DNA from: an uncultured Eubacteriales bacterium
GTDB taxonomy: Bacteria; Bacillota; Clostridia; Oscillospirales; Oscillospiraceae
NCBI GenBank assembly: GCA_958402445.1
Contig: CATXTO010000023.1
Location: 1 to 27,057 of the forward strand
Direction: 5' to 3'
DNA length: 27,057 bases
Shown here: one piece after another, positions 7,315-14,566 of the stretch
Numbering within the stretch: position 1 is the stretch's first letter
How the letters are laid out: every line of letters starts with the position of its first letter
Notes under the pieces: model-generated
The model's input: the letters and a program-made list of their open reading frames with translations, nothing else
Database searches by the model: none
Told to the model about the DNA's origin: nothing
Program-made: the position numbers and the translations under genes

Positions 7315-8034
7315 TTAGAAAACGCCGTCGTCTTTTCCCGATGCTTCCTGCGCGTCCAAAACGACCGGCACCGGCTTGCGCAATTCCATAGTTGCGGGCG
7401 TCACCGCGCAGTCCATGGCCAAAATCTGTACCCCCGCCTGGACTGCCTGCCGCAGGGCCTCACCGAAGGCGGGGTCCGTGTTATCGTTGGGCTCCAAATA
7501 GCGGACATTCTCCATCTGCACCACGAACAGCACATAGGCCCCTAGACCCGCCTGGGCCGCCCGCTGCAGGCCGTGCAGATGTTTTACCCCCCGAGCCGTC
7601 GGCGCGTCCGGGAACCGCACTATCCCCTGGTCCTCCAATGTGACCCCTTTCACCTCCAGAAAGCAGCGCCTTCCCTCTTTCAGGAAGGAAAAATCAAAGC
7701 GGGAATCCTCAAACGTACATTCCGGACGCAGCTCTTCCAAACGCCCCAGCCCGCCGGACGATAGAAACGCATACGCGGCGCCATTGGGCGCCTGGGCATC
7801 CATATTGATGAGCCTGCCGTTTTTCTCCACGCAAATGAGGTCATAATGGGTTTTCCGCCGAGGGTTGGAGTCGTACCGGCACCAAACCCGCGCGCCCGGC
7901 GGCAGCAATTCCCGGCACCGGCCTGTGTTCTTCACATGGCAGAGCTGCACTCCGCCGTCTATCTCAATTAGGGCAATAAACCGGTTGGGCCTCTCTCGGA
8001 AAATTCCCCGCACCATGCTTCCATAGTTTACCAT
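7315..8034 (-). CDS. sfsA: SfsA family DNA/RNA nuclease
   Basis: A 239-residue SfsA protein. The family was first described as a sugar-fermentation stimulation factor and later linked to a PD-(D/E)xK-like nuclease fold. An OB-like N-terminal part contains RGIFRERPNRFIALIEIDG and HVKNTGRCRELLPPGARV. The C-terminal part carries SRFDFSFL, FLEVKGVTLE and FPDAPTARGVKHLHGL, which contain the conserved acidic and Lys residues. The ATG at 8034 has a purine-rich GGGAGAGG upstream; MVNYGSMVRG is slightly longer than usual, and the second Met could also initiate. It is a lone minus-strand gene. Physiological role is unclear in all organisms. Confidence 0.93.
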   Translation of the reverse strand: MVNYGSMVRGIFRERPNRFIALIEIDGGVQLCHVKNTGRCRELLPPGARVWCRYDSNPRRKTHYDLICVEKNGRLINMDAQAPNGAAYAFLSSGGLGRLEELRPECTFEDSRFDFSFLKEGRRCFLEVKGVTLEDQGIVRFPDAPTARGVKHLHGLQRAAQAGLGAYVLFVVQMENVRYLEPNDNTDPAFGEALRQAVQAGVQILAMDCAVTPATMELRKPVPVVLDAQEASGKDDGVF

Positions 8035-8160
8035 GTCTAGCCTCTCCCTTTATGGCTATACTATAGCAGGTATGGCAGGAAAATGCAAATATAGACCGTA
8101 CGATCCAGGACCTTCCCTCCCGCTTTTCCGAAAAAATCCCCCATAGCAGGAAATTTCTGC

Positions 8161-8188
8161 TTGACTTTTTCCTGTCCGTGAGTATAAT
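8161..8188 (+). promoter_or_regulatory. Promoter of tRNA-Gln
   Basis: TTGACT (8161-8166) and TATAAT (8183-8188) have 16-bp spacing, ending 25 bp before the mature tRNA 5' end. Confidence 0.8.
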
Positions 8189-8213
8189 AATAAACGCTGC
8201 TTGCAGCCAATAC

Positions 8214-8287
8214 AGCGGGTTTGTGTAACGGTAGCACACCGGACTCTGACTCCGTTTGCGGGGGTTCGAATCCCTCACCCGCTGCCA
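8214..8287 (+). tRNA. tRNA-Gln (anticodon CTG)
   Basis: A cloverleaf folds by eye: acceptor AGCGGGT/ACCCGCT, 3-bp D stem GTG/CAC with loop TAACGGTAG, anticodon loop CTCTGAC with anticodon CTG, T arm around GGTTCGAATCC, discriminator G and an encoded CCA end. The top pair of the anticodon stem (27-43) is C against T, a mismatch. It has its own promoter and terminator, so it is a single-tRNA transcription unit. Confidence 0.93.
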
Positions 8288-8328
8288 TAAAAACACCTCT
8301 GGATTGATGAATCCAGAGGTGTTTTTAT
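8288..8328 (+). terminator. Terminator of tRNA-Gln
   Basis: A long near-perfect hairpin: AAAAACACCTCTGGATT pairs with AATCCAGAGGTGTTTTT around a GATG loop. It begins directly after the encoded CCA, and the T-run is part of the stem, so it works in principle in both directions. Confidence 0.9.
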
Positions 8329-8511
8329 GGCATTCCCCGCACAATCAAGTATTTGCAAACATTTAGGTGGTTGAATTTGGGGAACAGATTCCAGTATTTT
8401 GGACGGCAATCCGCTCAGGATAAAACAGCAATGGAATTGACAACAACAAAGTTGGTAAATCTTACCTTTAAATAATTTTTTCAGTTTATCATGATTTTTA
8501 AAAAATAAAGC

Positions 8512-8540
8512 TTGCAATTTATAGATTTCTCGTGTATACT
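8512..8540 (+). promoter_or_regulatory. Promoter of the cold-shock gene
   Basis: TTGCAA (8512-8517) and TATACT (8535-8540) are 17 bp apart. Predicted transcription starts near 8547, giving a 5' leader of about 115 nt. The 8329-8511 stretch before it is AT-rich and shows no gene. Confidence 0.75.
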
Positions 8541-8571
8541 AAGCAAGTATTCTAAATGTACTGATTGATTG

Positions 8572-8625
8572 TCACAGGTTGTAAGTCAATTTTCATTTTG
8601 ACTTACCGGCCTGTGATTTTTATTT
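8572..8625 (+). promoter_or_regulatory. Terminator-like hairpin in the csp 5' leader
   Basis: TCACAGG (8572-8578) and GTAAGTCAA (8581-8589) pair with TTGACTTAC (8598-8606) and CCTGTGA (8610-8616), with a small internal loop. TTTTTATTT (8617-8625) follows. It has the form of an intrinsic terminator placed between promoter and gene, so it may be an attenuator or a temperature-responsive structure. Cold-shock mRNAs in other bacteria have structured leaders; the mechanism here is inference. Confidence 0.6.
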
Positions 8626-8663
8626 GCACTGTTTTGGAATAACATCATTATGGAGGTACCGAT

Positions 8664-8876
8664 ATGAATAAGGGTACTGTTAAGTGGTTCAACGAGAGCA
8701 AGGGTTTTGGCTTTATTACCAACGATAATGGCAGCGGCGATGTATTTGTGCATTTTTCCGCTATCTTGGGCGATGGTTTCCGCAACCTGATGGAAGGCCA
8801 GCGCGTGTCCTACGACACCGAAGCCGATCCCAAAAACAGCAGCAAACTGCGTGCCATCAACGTCAGCGTCGCCTAA
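8664..8876 (+). CDS. Cold-shock protein (CspA family)
   Basis: A 70-residue single cold-shock domain that binds single-stranded RNA/DNA and acts as an RNA chaperone. RNP1 reads KGFGFI (residues 13-18) and RNP2 VFVHFS (27-32); GTVKWFNESKGFG is the canonical start. The C-terminus RAINVSVA lacks the usual NV-rich tail extension but the length is normal. ATGGAGGTACCGAT before the start gives a good ribosome binding site. It is monocistronic, with its own promoter, structured leader and terminator. Confidence 0.97.
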   Translation: MNKGTVKWFNESKGFGFITNDNGSGDVFVHFSAILGDGFRNLMEGQRVSYDTEADPKNSSKLRAINVSVA

Positions 8877-8896
8877 GCTCGATACCATTTGGATTG

Positions 8897-8926
8897 CCGT
8901 CCCTTAACCGGGGCGGTTTTCTTTTT
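8897..8926 (+). terminator. Terminator of the cold-shock gene
   Basis: GCCGTCCC and GGGGCGG form a short G-U-containing stem around TTAACC, followed by TTTTCTTTTT. Confidence 0.8.
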
Positions 8927-8998
8927 GCCCGGGCGTTTCCGACCGGCTTCTGGCGGGTTGTGCTTTGCTTGCATATACTGACTTAAGAGGTGATCTTT

Positions 8999-9172
8999 AT
9001 GTCTTGCCCCGAATCATTGCCCGCCACAGTGGGAGCATTGGCGGCTGCCATTACGCAGGGCCGTTCCGAAGAGGAGATCGCATTGCTGGCGGCGCTTTTT
9101 ACCCAGTTGGGCGACAGCCTGGCCGTCATTCTGGCCGCGAAAGCCTGCGGGTCAAACAAACTCAAGTCTTAA
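8999..9172 (+). CDS. Small conserved-looking protein, 57 aa (possibly DUF6774)
   Basis: A 57-residue protein starting MSCPESLPATVGALAAAITQ. AAGAGGTGATC is placed a few nt upstream of ATG 8999; an in-frame GTG at 8990 is part of that site and is less likely. The sequence predicts two amphipathic helices (LPATVGALAAAITQG and EEEIALLAALFTQLGDSLAVILAAKA) joined by a short GRSEEE linker, then a basic tail. It has no transmembrane pattern and no obvious catalytic residues. It resembles, from memory, small DUF6774-type proteins of gut Clostridia. Function is unknown. The good ribosome binding site and the clean helical composition suggest it is real. Confidence 0.6.
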   Translation: MSCPESLPATVGALAAAITQGRSEEEIALLAALFTQLGDSLAVILAAKACGSNKLKS

Positions 9173-9810
9173 GCGGTTTAATTGTTTCCTCCTGCTGCTC
9201 CCACAGTTGACGGTTATCTGCCCGCCGCTCCAGGTCGCCCAGGGCCCAGGTTCCCATTGTACGCGGTCCATAGCCGCATCAGTCTGGGGCGTGGGCCCGC
9301 AGCCTTGCCCGCCAGCACCTTTTTGAAAGAAATCGCGAAAGGCTGCGATGGCGCCGCGTCAATGGATTCCTTGGCTAACTGCCCTCTGGCTGTCAATAAC
9401 CGATATTGATTTTTAAGCCGCGCGAAAGTAAAATGAAATTATGGAAAAAAGATATAGCTTTTCTTTTTACTCCCCCATTCCTCTGGGACAAGCCATCTTT
9501 TTTGGCCCTCCGATGCCCCCCCTGCGTGATGGGCTAAATTTATGGGACCAATCTCACTCTATCACAGGAATTATGCCGGAGTGGCGGCGGTAGCCAGATC
9601 GCAGATTTGGCTTCTCCCCCGCGCCCTTGGGTCCTTAACGGCTGGTAAGTAAGCAGTGCCGCTTGTATCTGCTATGCGATTTCTGTTCTGATCAAAGCAG
9701 CTAAAAATGACTTTTATGTTTAAGTTGCTCCAATGGATGCAACTTTTCCGTTGCTCTCCCCTTTATGTAGAACCGCAATGCTGCAAATCTACGAAAAGGG
9801 GGGAAACGAT
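9173..9810. other. Gene-poor stretch of about 640 bp
   Basis: I find no convincing gene. Overlapping short frames near 9182-9409 on both strands lack ribosome binding sites. A 50-codon frame from ATG 9441 to TAG 9593 (MEKRYSFSFYSPIPLGQ...) also lacks one and may be chance or a remnant. A tRNA-like fold around 9574-9650 fails (see rejected items). The stretch may be a decayed or recombined accessory segment. Confidence 0.5.
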
Positions 9811-10713
9811 GTGACCAGCGAAGACTTTAGAAGCGACCCCATGTTTCTGCGAAATCAGTTCAGAGGAGACGGGGTCTTTAAGCTGCCCATCATCAGGCGT
9901 CAGGAGATTGACTTGAAGGATGTGGCGTTGATTGGATACGATCATACAAAACCCACCGACAGCAAGAATGCAAACCGCTTCGTCCATTTTTTTCTGGACG
10001 ACTACAAGTTTGAAGCCATCGTACTATCCCCGCAGTTCTCCGCGTATTACATTATGCCGTACGCCTCGCAAATCTATCATACCTTCCGCTCCCGCTGGTG
10101 CGGCGCGTATTTTCAGTCCAAAGGTTTGACGGTCATTCCCACTGTCTACTGGGGAAAGCCGCAGAGCTACTGGTACTGCTTTGACGGAATCGAGGCGGGC
10201 TGTGTCGTGGCGGTGTCCACGGTCGGAGTGAGAAAAGAAAAGGACTTTTTCCTGCAGGGATACGGCGAAATGCTGCGCCGCATCAAACCGAAAGCAATTC
10301 TATGCTACGGCGCGATCTTTCCGGAGATGCAGGGCAATGTGATCGAAGTCAGCTACGCGGACAGCAACCATTTAAATGCGCATAAAAAGTTTTGGACTAC
10401 GTCCTTGCACAGTGCTTTTAAGCAGGAGGTTCAAGCAGTTCAAACAACGCCGCGATTGGCGGCGGGCAGTCTGTATGTTGTAAAGTTCGGTGGCCTTATC
10501 CTCTCAGGTTACGGCGGCGGACGCGTTCCCATGGGGCGGCGGAGAGGAAACATGCCGGGTGACCACGAGCGGCAGAATAAGCAATCTGACGATGTCGTGA
10601 GGGATCTAGGGTTAAATAAAGATCAGGCGCAGGAGCTTCATCGGTTGATTGGCGGAGAAGGTATGGGCTATCAAGAAATACTGGAATTTGCACGGCAGTG
10701 GTTCGGAAAATAA
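9811..10713 (+). CDS. DUF4417 domain-containing protein
   Basis: A 300-residue cytoplasmic protein of the DUF4417 family, function unknown, often seen in mobile or accessory regions. Family blocks visible include FLRNQFRGDGVFKLPIIRRQEIDLKDVALIGYD, ANRFVHFFLDDYKFE, TFRSRWCGAYFQSKGLTVIPTVYWG, VVAVSTVGV and FPEMQGNVIEV (described from memory of the family). The C-terminal 70 residues form a separate segment: a Gly/Arg-rich GGGRVPMGRRRG, then NKQSDDVVRDLGL and LHRLIGGEGMGYQEILEFARQWF, a helical tail I associate with C-termini of some phage or polymorphic-toxin proteins. GTG 9811 is preferred because AAGGGGGG lies just upstream; in-frame ATGs at 9733 and 9778 have no site. The next gene follows after 17 bp. 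Confidence 0.75.
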   Translation: MTSEDFRSDPMFLRNQFRGDGVFKLPIIRRQEIDLKDVALIGYDHTKPTDSKNANRFVHFFLDDYKFEAIVLSPQFSAYYIMPYASQIYHTFRSRWCGAYFQSKGLTVIPTVYWGKPQSYWYCFDGIEAGCVVAVSTVGVRKEKDFFLQGYGEMLRRIKPKAILCYGAIFPEMQGNVIEVSYADSNHLNAHKKFWTTSLHSAFKQEVQAVQTTPRLAAGSLYVVKFGGLILSGYGGGRVPMGRRRGNMPGDHERQNKQSDDVVRDLGLNKDQAQELHRLIGGEGMGYQEILEFARQWFGK

Positions 10714-10730
10714 TCTAAAGAGGTGTTAAC

Positions 10731-11222
10731 ATGACAAATGCAGATAAAATACATATTTTAGAGTTTATGGACATAGCGAAGGGGGCGCAACTATCGAAAA
10801 TAGCACGAGCCGCCGCCATGGGAATCGTTGTTCTCACCTCTGGGGACAAAAAGGAGTATATTTTACACCTCCAATGCGCCTTTCGCTTCCGCACCGTCCG
10901 GGAAGTGCTCATCGCCAATCTGGATATGTTTGAGCCCACCAGGGCGATGGAGGAAGCCCCCTCTTTCGACTGGCACACCTTCGACTGGGATGTGCAGGGC
11001 TTCAACCGCTTTGACGAATGGGCGCTTTTATGGAAAAAGGACGGGCGTGAAGCCACGGTGGAAGCAATTGAAATCAGCGATTTCGGGGACCTGACCATCC
11101 GATTCAGCGGGGAGCTCATTTTGGAGGTCTTCACCAACAACGCGTGGGACGAATGCTGGCGTTTTTTTGAGCGCCGCGCCGGGGAGCATCTCGTCGTCAC
11201 CGCCCAAGGCATACAGGATTAG
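10731..11222 (+). CDS. Hypothetical protein, 163 aa
   Basis: Not recognised as a named family. AAAGAGGTGTTAAC precedes the ATG, a good ribosome binding site, and it lies 17 bp after the DUF4417 gene, so the two are probably cotranscribed. The sequence has no signal peptide or membrane segment. It is rich in aromatic and acidic residues (FDWHTFDWDVQGFNRFDEWALLW). The C-terminal part DLTIRFSGELILEVFTNNAWDECWRFFE...LVVTAQGIQ resembles, by pattern, the end of small Firmicute hypothetical proteins with an LEVF...ECWR.F......V.G.G motif that I recall near toxin or immunity genes. A role as a partner of the DUF4417 protein is speculative. Confidence 0.65.
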   Translation: MTNADKIHILEFMDIAKGAQLSKIARAAAMGIVVLTSGDKKEYILHLQCAFRFRTVREVLIANLDMFEPTRAMEEAPSFDWHTFDWDVQGFNRFDEWALLWKKDGREATVEAIEISDFGDLTIRFSGELILEVFTNNAWDECWRFFERRAGEHLVVTAQGIQD

Positions 11223-11448
11223 CCCGCTGTCAAAAAAGGCTTCCATGCGCAAAATTTTTCGTTGTTGTTTTGATCCATAAAAAGCCGCATTTTAATAGTG
11301 TGGCGATTGTACTGGATAACGGCTTGATTTGGGTGCGGCGAAGGAAGCGGCCTGGCTTCCATGCGTTTCTTCGCGGCCTGTGGCGGAAGGGGCTGCGCAC
11401 GTTTTTTTCTTGAGGAATGGGACAATCTAACCCTTGAGGTGATATAAG

Positions 11449-11727
11449 ATGAAATTTCAACAGGAGCCGGAACGTATTTTCGCGCTGGATTCCGCGGGAA
11501 ACCTGATTGCGGAAGTCACGTTCCCCATTTCGCGGGGCGTCGCCGCCATCGATCACACATTTGTGGACCCTTCTCTGCGGGGCCAGGGCATTGCGGACCA
11601 GCTTCTCTGTGCGGTTGCGGAACACCTTCGCGCCCAGGGCCTCAAGGCAAATCCCACCTGCTCTTACGCGGCGCATTGGTTCTCCAAACATCCCGAGCAG
11701 GCAGACCTGCTTTGCGCCAATTGCTAA
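11449..11727 (+). CDS. Small GNAT acetyltransferase, YjdJ type
   Basis: A 92-residue minimal GNAT domain of the YjdJ (Gcn5-related, truncated) type. It shows A-x-V-T-F strands, HTFVDPSLRGQGIADQLL with the acetyl-CoA-binding RGQGIA loop, and the C-terminal ANPTCSYAAHWFSKHPE motif characteristic of this small family. Substrate is unknown. TTGAGGTGAT lies upstream of the ATG. The preceding gap (11223-11448) contains a frame of about 60 codons without a good start and no clear homology. Confidence 0.88.
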   Translation: MKFQQEPERIFALDSAGNLIAEVTFPISRGVAAIDHTFVDPSLRGQGIADQLLCAVAEHLRAQGLKANPTCSYAAHWFSKHPEQADLLCANC

Positions 11728-11746
11728 ATGAGCCGGGGCAACGCCG

Positions 11747-11775
11747 TTGCGAACCGATGCAAACTATGTTATACT
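11747..11775 (+). promoter_or_regulatory. Promoter of the DUF362/ferredoxin gene
   Basis: TTGCGA (11747-11752) and TATACT (11770-11775) are 17 bp apart. The leader to the start codon would be about 150 nt. Confidence 0.7.
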
Positions 11776-11931
11776 AAGACGAAAAAGCGGGCGGCCTTCC
11801 CCGATTCCCCGCTGGGCAAAGGCGCCGCGTTTTTAAGAAGTGTAATTCATAAATTAGGCAATTACGCGCAACGAAATAGGAAAGAGGCATTCTGGTTTTA
11901 GTCTGTGCTTTCCTGGCAAGGAGGCGGTCTC

Positions 11932-13083
11932 ATGTCCGCAGCGGTTTCCGTAGTACCCTGCCCCGATTACACGGAGGAAACCTGTCTAAAGGCCCTAGAA
12001 CAGGTATTGGCTCCCCTGGGTGGACTGTCCTGGGTGAAGCCCGGCATGCGGGTGGTCATCAAGGCCAATCTGGTGGCCGCGCTGGCGCCGGAGGCAGCGG
12101 CCACCACCCATCCCATGCTGCTGCAGGTTCTGACGAAGCTTCTGTTGGCTCAGGGCGCCCAGGTGGTGGTGGGCGACAGCCCCGGGGGACTGTACACCGC
12201 CCCGTTTGTAGAGCGGATTTATAAGGCCACCGGCATGGATCAGGTGGAGGCGGCGGGGGCCCAACTGAACCGGGACTTTTCCCAAGTCGAGGCTGTCTTC
12301 CCCGAGGCCATGATTGCCAAGCAATTTACATACACCCGCTACCTGCAGGACGCCGACGCCATCATCAATTTTTGTAAGCTGAAAAGCCACGGCATGATGG
12401 GCATGTCTGCAGCGGCGAAAAATATGTTTGGGGCGGTCCCCGGCACCAGGAAGCCGGAGTATCACTTCCGCTATCCCAACGCCCGGGACTTCGCCCGCAT
12501 GCTGGTGGACTTGAACGATTACTTTAAGCCGGCGCTCTGTCTGGCCGACGCCGTGGTGGCCATGGAGGGCAACGGACCCACCCAGGGCAGTCCCCGGTTT
12601 GTGGGCGCCCTGCTGGCGTCCCGCAGCCCGCACACGCTGGACCTGGCCTGCGCCCACATACTGGGCATGGCCCGCTCCCATGTGCCCACCCTGGATGCCG
12701 CCCTGGAGCGGGCCCTCATCCCGCCCCGGGCGGAAAATTTGGCCATTTTCGGGGACCTGTGGGCCTTGCGGGTGCCGGATTTTCAAAAGCTAGAGGCGCC
12801 CAGTAGTCTTCTGTTCCGGGGCCGCGGCGACGGCCCGCTGGCGAGGCTTCAAGGAAACTTTATTCAGAAAGCGCTTTGCGCAGAGCCCCGAGTGCAGGCC
12901 TCCGTTTGCATCGGATGCGGCAAATGCGCGGCCATCTGTCCGGCCAAAGCCATCGTCCTGCAAGATCGGCTCCCCCACATTCGAAAGAGTGCCTGTATCC
13001 ACTGCTTTTGCTGCCAGGAGTTCTGTCCCGCCGGCGCCATGCGGGTGCATCGGACCGCTATCGCCCGGCTTCTAAACCGCTAG
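11932..13083 (+). CDS. DUF362 domain protein with two [4Fe-4S] ferredoxin motifs
   Basis: A 383-residue cytoplasmic iron-sulfur protein of unknown function. The first 300 residues are a DUF362 domain (GMRVVIKANLVAA, THPMLLQVLTKLL, VVVGDSPGG, INFCKLKSHGMMGMSAAAKNMFG). The C-terminus carries two four-cysteine clusters, CIGCGKCAAICP and CIHCFCCQEFCP, a bacterial-type 2[4Fe-4S] ferredoxin. The start at 11932 is chosen for AGGAGG with a 7-nt spacing; an upstream in-frame ATG at 11905 lies before that site. Such proteins are common in anaerobes and are assumed to move electrons to or within an unknown substrate reaction. It is monocistronic between a promoter and a strong hairpin. Confidence 0.92.
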   Translation: MSAAVSVVPCPDYTEETCLKALEQVLAPLGGLSWVKPGMRVVIKANLVAALAPEAAATTHPMLLQVLTKLLLAQGAQVVVGDSPGGLYTAPFVERIYKATGMDQVEAAGAQLNRDFSQVEAVFPEAMIAKQFTYTRYLQDADAIINFCKLKSHGMMGMSAAAKNMFGAVPGTRKPEYHFRYPNARDFARMLVDLNDYFKPALCLADAVVAMEGNGPTQGSPRFVGALLASRSPHTLDLACAHILGMARSHVPTLDAALERALIPPRAENLAIFGDLWALRVPDFQKLEAPSSLLFRGRGDGPLARLQGNFIQKALCAEPRVQASVCIGCGKCAAICPAKAIVLQDRLPHIRKSACIHCFCCQEFCPAGAMRVHRTAIARLLNR

Positions 13084-13165
13084 CGGCATAGCGTGAAACT
13101 GCCGTGAAAGGTACTGCCATCCCCCAAGCGTAGAGGGCTGTTGGGAAATCAATCCAGTTTAAAGA

Positions 13166-13197
13166 AAACCCGGCGTGGCACAAGCCACGCCGGGTTT
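13166..13197. terminator. Hairpin terminator between the DUF362 gene and the flavodoxin gene
   Basis: A perfect 14-bp stem AAACCCGGCGTGGC / GCCACGCCGGGTTT with loop ACAA. On the minus strand it continues into TTTTCTTTAAA, and on the plus strand into GTTTGTTG. It can serve both converging genes. A second palindrome with the same GCGTGGC/GCCACGC arms lies at about 13230-13249. Confidence 0.8.
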
Positions 13198-13326
13198 GTT
13201 GCGTTGGGGCGGACGCCTTTGCATTTTTCCGCGTGGCGGAGGGCCACGCCGTTCATAAAAAATACAAACGCCAGAATCAGTGGGACGGCGGCGGGTCCGG
13301 TCAGATTCCTTAGGTCCCCGCTTTCG

Positions 13327-13818
13327 TTACAGGCGAAGCCTGCTCACCCACGCAGTCAACGTGTCCTTTGTCACGCCGCTGTTGAGCAGCTTGCCCGGAC
13401 GCCAGACAGCGGAAGCGGCGCAGCTGCCACGCAGCTTTTCTTCGGCTTTGCCCAGGCCGCTGCCGCCGGAGGTTGCAAAGGGGATGATGATTTTACCGGA
13501 AAAATCACACCGTTCCAAAAAGGTGTTGATAATCCGCGGCGCCACATACCACCAAATCGGGAAGCCGATAAAAACGGAATCGTATTCCGCTAAATTGGGG
13601 AGCTCCCCGGCGAGTTCCGGGCGGGCGGAGGGATTGTTCATCTCCACACTGCTGCGGCTGCTGGGATTGTTCCAATTCAAATCCGCGGAGGAATACGGCA
13701 CTTTTGGCCGAATTTCATACAAATCCGCCCCGGTAACTTCCGCCAACGCGCGCGCGGCTTTTGCCGTTACGCCGCTGCAGGAAAAATAAGCGACCAAAAT
13801 TTTGTTATCATGTAGCAT
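13327..13818 (-). CDS. Flavodoxin, cytoplasmic
   Basis: A 163-residue flavodoxin-like FMN protein carrying single electrons between redox partners. The phosphate-binding loop reads AYFSCSGVTAKAARA (residues 10-24), the family YFSxSGxT type. FIGFPIWWYVAPRIINTFLE forms the central strand and FMN-contact loop, and IIIPFATSGGSGLG the later loop. AGGAGG is 7 nt before the ATG. It has no signal peptide. It is 24 bp downstream of the lipoprotein flavodoxin and clearly paralogous to it (both have PIW..APRII.TFLE..DFSGK..PF.TSG.SG.G). It is probably in one operon with the iron alcohol dehydrogenase under the MerR-type promoter. Confidence 0.92.
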   Translation of the reverse strand: MLHDNKILVAYFSCSGVTAKAARALAEVTGADLYEIRPKVPYSSADLNWNNPSSRSSVEMNNPSARPELAGELPNLAEYDSVFIGFPIWWYVAPRIINTFLERCDFSGKIIIPFATSGGSGLGKAEEKLRGSCAASAVWRPGKLLNSGVTKDTLTAWVSRLRL

Positions 13819-13842
13819 AAATGATCCTCCTGTCTGTGATTG

Positions 13843-14556
13843 TCATGCCTTTGATTGGGTTACACCGCCTAAATCCAACTCACTGCTCCATGCTACAATC
13901 GTTTCTCTCGGGGTCCCTCCCGCAAAGCGCGTGCCGGGAATCCATGTCGTGGAGTCCGAACAAAGCCCATGCAGGCTGGTATCGCTGGTACCGACGCCGC
14001 TGCTGCCGGAGGTACAAAACGGAACGATTGTTTTGCCTGAAAAATCATAGCTTTCGAGGAAGGTGCTGATGATCCTAGGCGCCTGTCCAAACCAGATCGG
14101 GTAGCCCAGAAATACAATATCGTATGCTTCCAGATTGGAGACCTCGCCGGAAATCTCGGGTCTTGCACTGGGGTCGTTCTGTTCACGGGCGGCTCTTGTA
14201 GACGCATCACTGTAATTGAGGTCTTCGGAGGTATAGGGTGTTTCCGGCACGATCTCATACAGGTCCGCGCCCAGCGCATCCGCAGCGAATTCCGCCAGCT
14301 GCTTCGTGCTCCCCGTGCAGGAAAAATATGCTATCAATATGTTCGGCGTATCATCCGTAGGACCGGGCTCTGGTTTTAAAGACGTGGAGGGCGGTTCTGT
14401 CGAAGCGGCGCTCTGGCCGGCTTCTTCGGAATTCGCCGCCGCCTCAGACGTGCCCGGCGGGACATCCGGCGCGGTTGCCCCGCCCGCAGCAGCGCCGCAG
14501 GCGGGCAACAAGACCAGGAGCATCAGCGCAAGGGCCAGTAAAAGAGTTCTTCTCAT
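13843..14556 (-). CDS. Flavodoxin lipoprotein (exported, membrane-anchored)
   Basis: A 237-residue protein with an N-terminal lipoprotein signal: basic MRR, a Leu-rich core and lipobox LPAC with Cys20. A low-complexity Ala/Ser/Pro/Glu linker of about 50 residues follows. Residues from about 72 on are a flavodoxin domain: AYFSCTGSTKQLAEF for the FMN phosphate, FLGYPIWFGQAPRIISTFLE and IVPFCTSGSSGVG. AAGGAGGTCAGG precedes the ATG. It should sit on the outer face of the membrane and could take part in extracellular or envelope electron transfer; this is inference from the signal. It lies 10 bp downstream of the alcohol dehydrogenase gene. Duplication of the neighbouring flavodoxin with a gained signal peptide is the simplest origin. 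Confidence 0.9.
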   Translation of the reverse strand: MRRTLLLALALMLLVLLPACGAAAGGATAPDVPPGTSEAAANSEEAGQSAASTEPPSTSLKPEPGPTDDTPNILIAYFSCTGSTKQLAEFAADALGADLYEIVPETPYTSEDLNYSDASTRAAREQNDPSARPEISGEVSNLEAYDIVFLGYPIWFGQAPRIISTFLESYDFSGKTIVPFCTSGSSGVGTSDTSLHGLCSDSTTWIPGTRFAGGTPRETIVAWSSELDLGGVTQSKA

Positions 14557-14566
14557 CCTGACCTCC

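Noticed and set aside
9574..9650. tRNA-like fold with CCAGA-TCGCAGA-TTTGG and a GCA anticodon
   Set aside because: Position 33 would be C instead of T, there is no TTCGA T-loop, and the acceptor ends pair only over about four bases.
11230..11415. Plus-strand open frame ...VAIVLDNGLIWVRRRKRPGFHAFL...
   Set aside because: No proper start or ribosome binding site and no family match that I can name. A brief thought of an IS66 TnpB remnant did not hold up on comparison of motifs.
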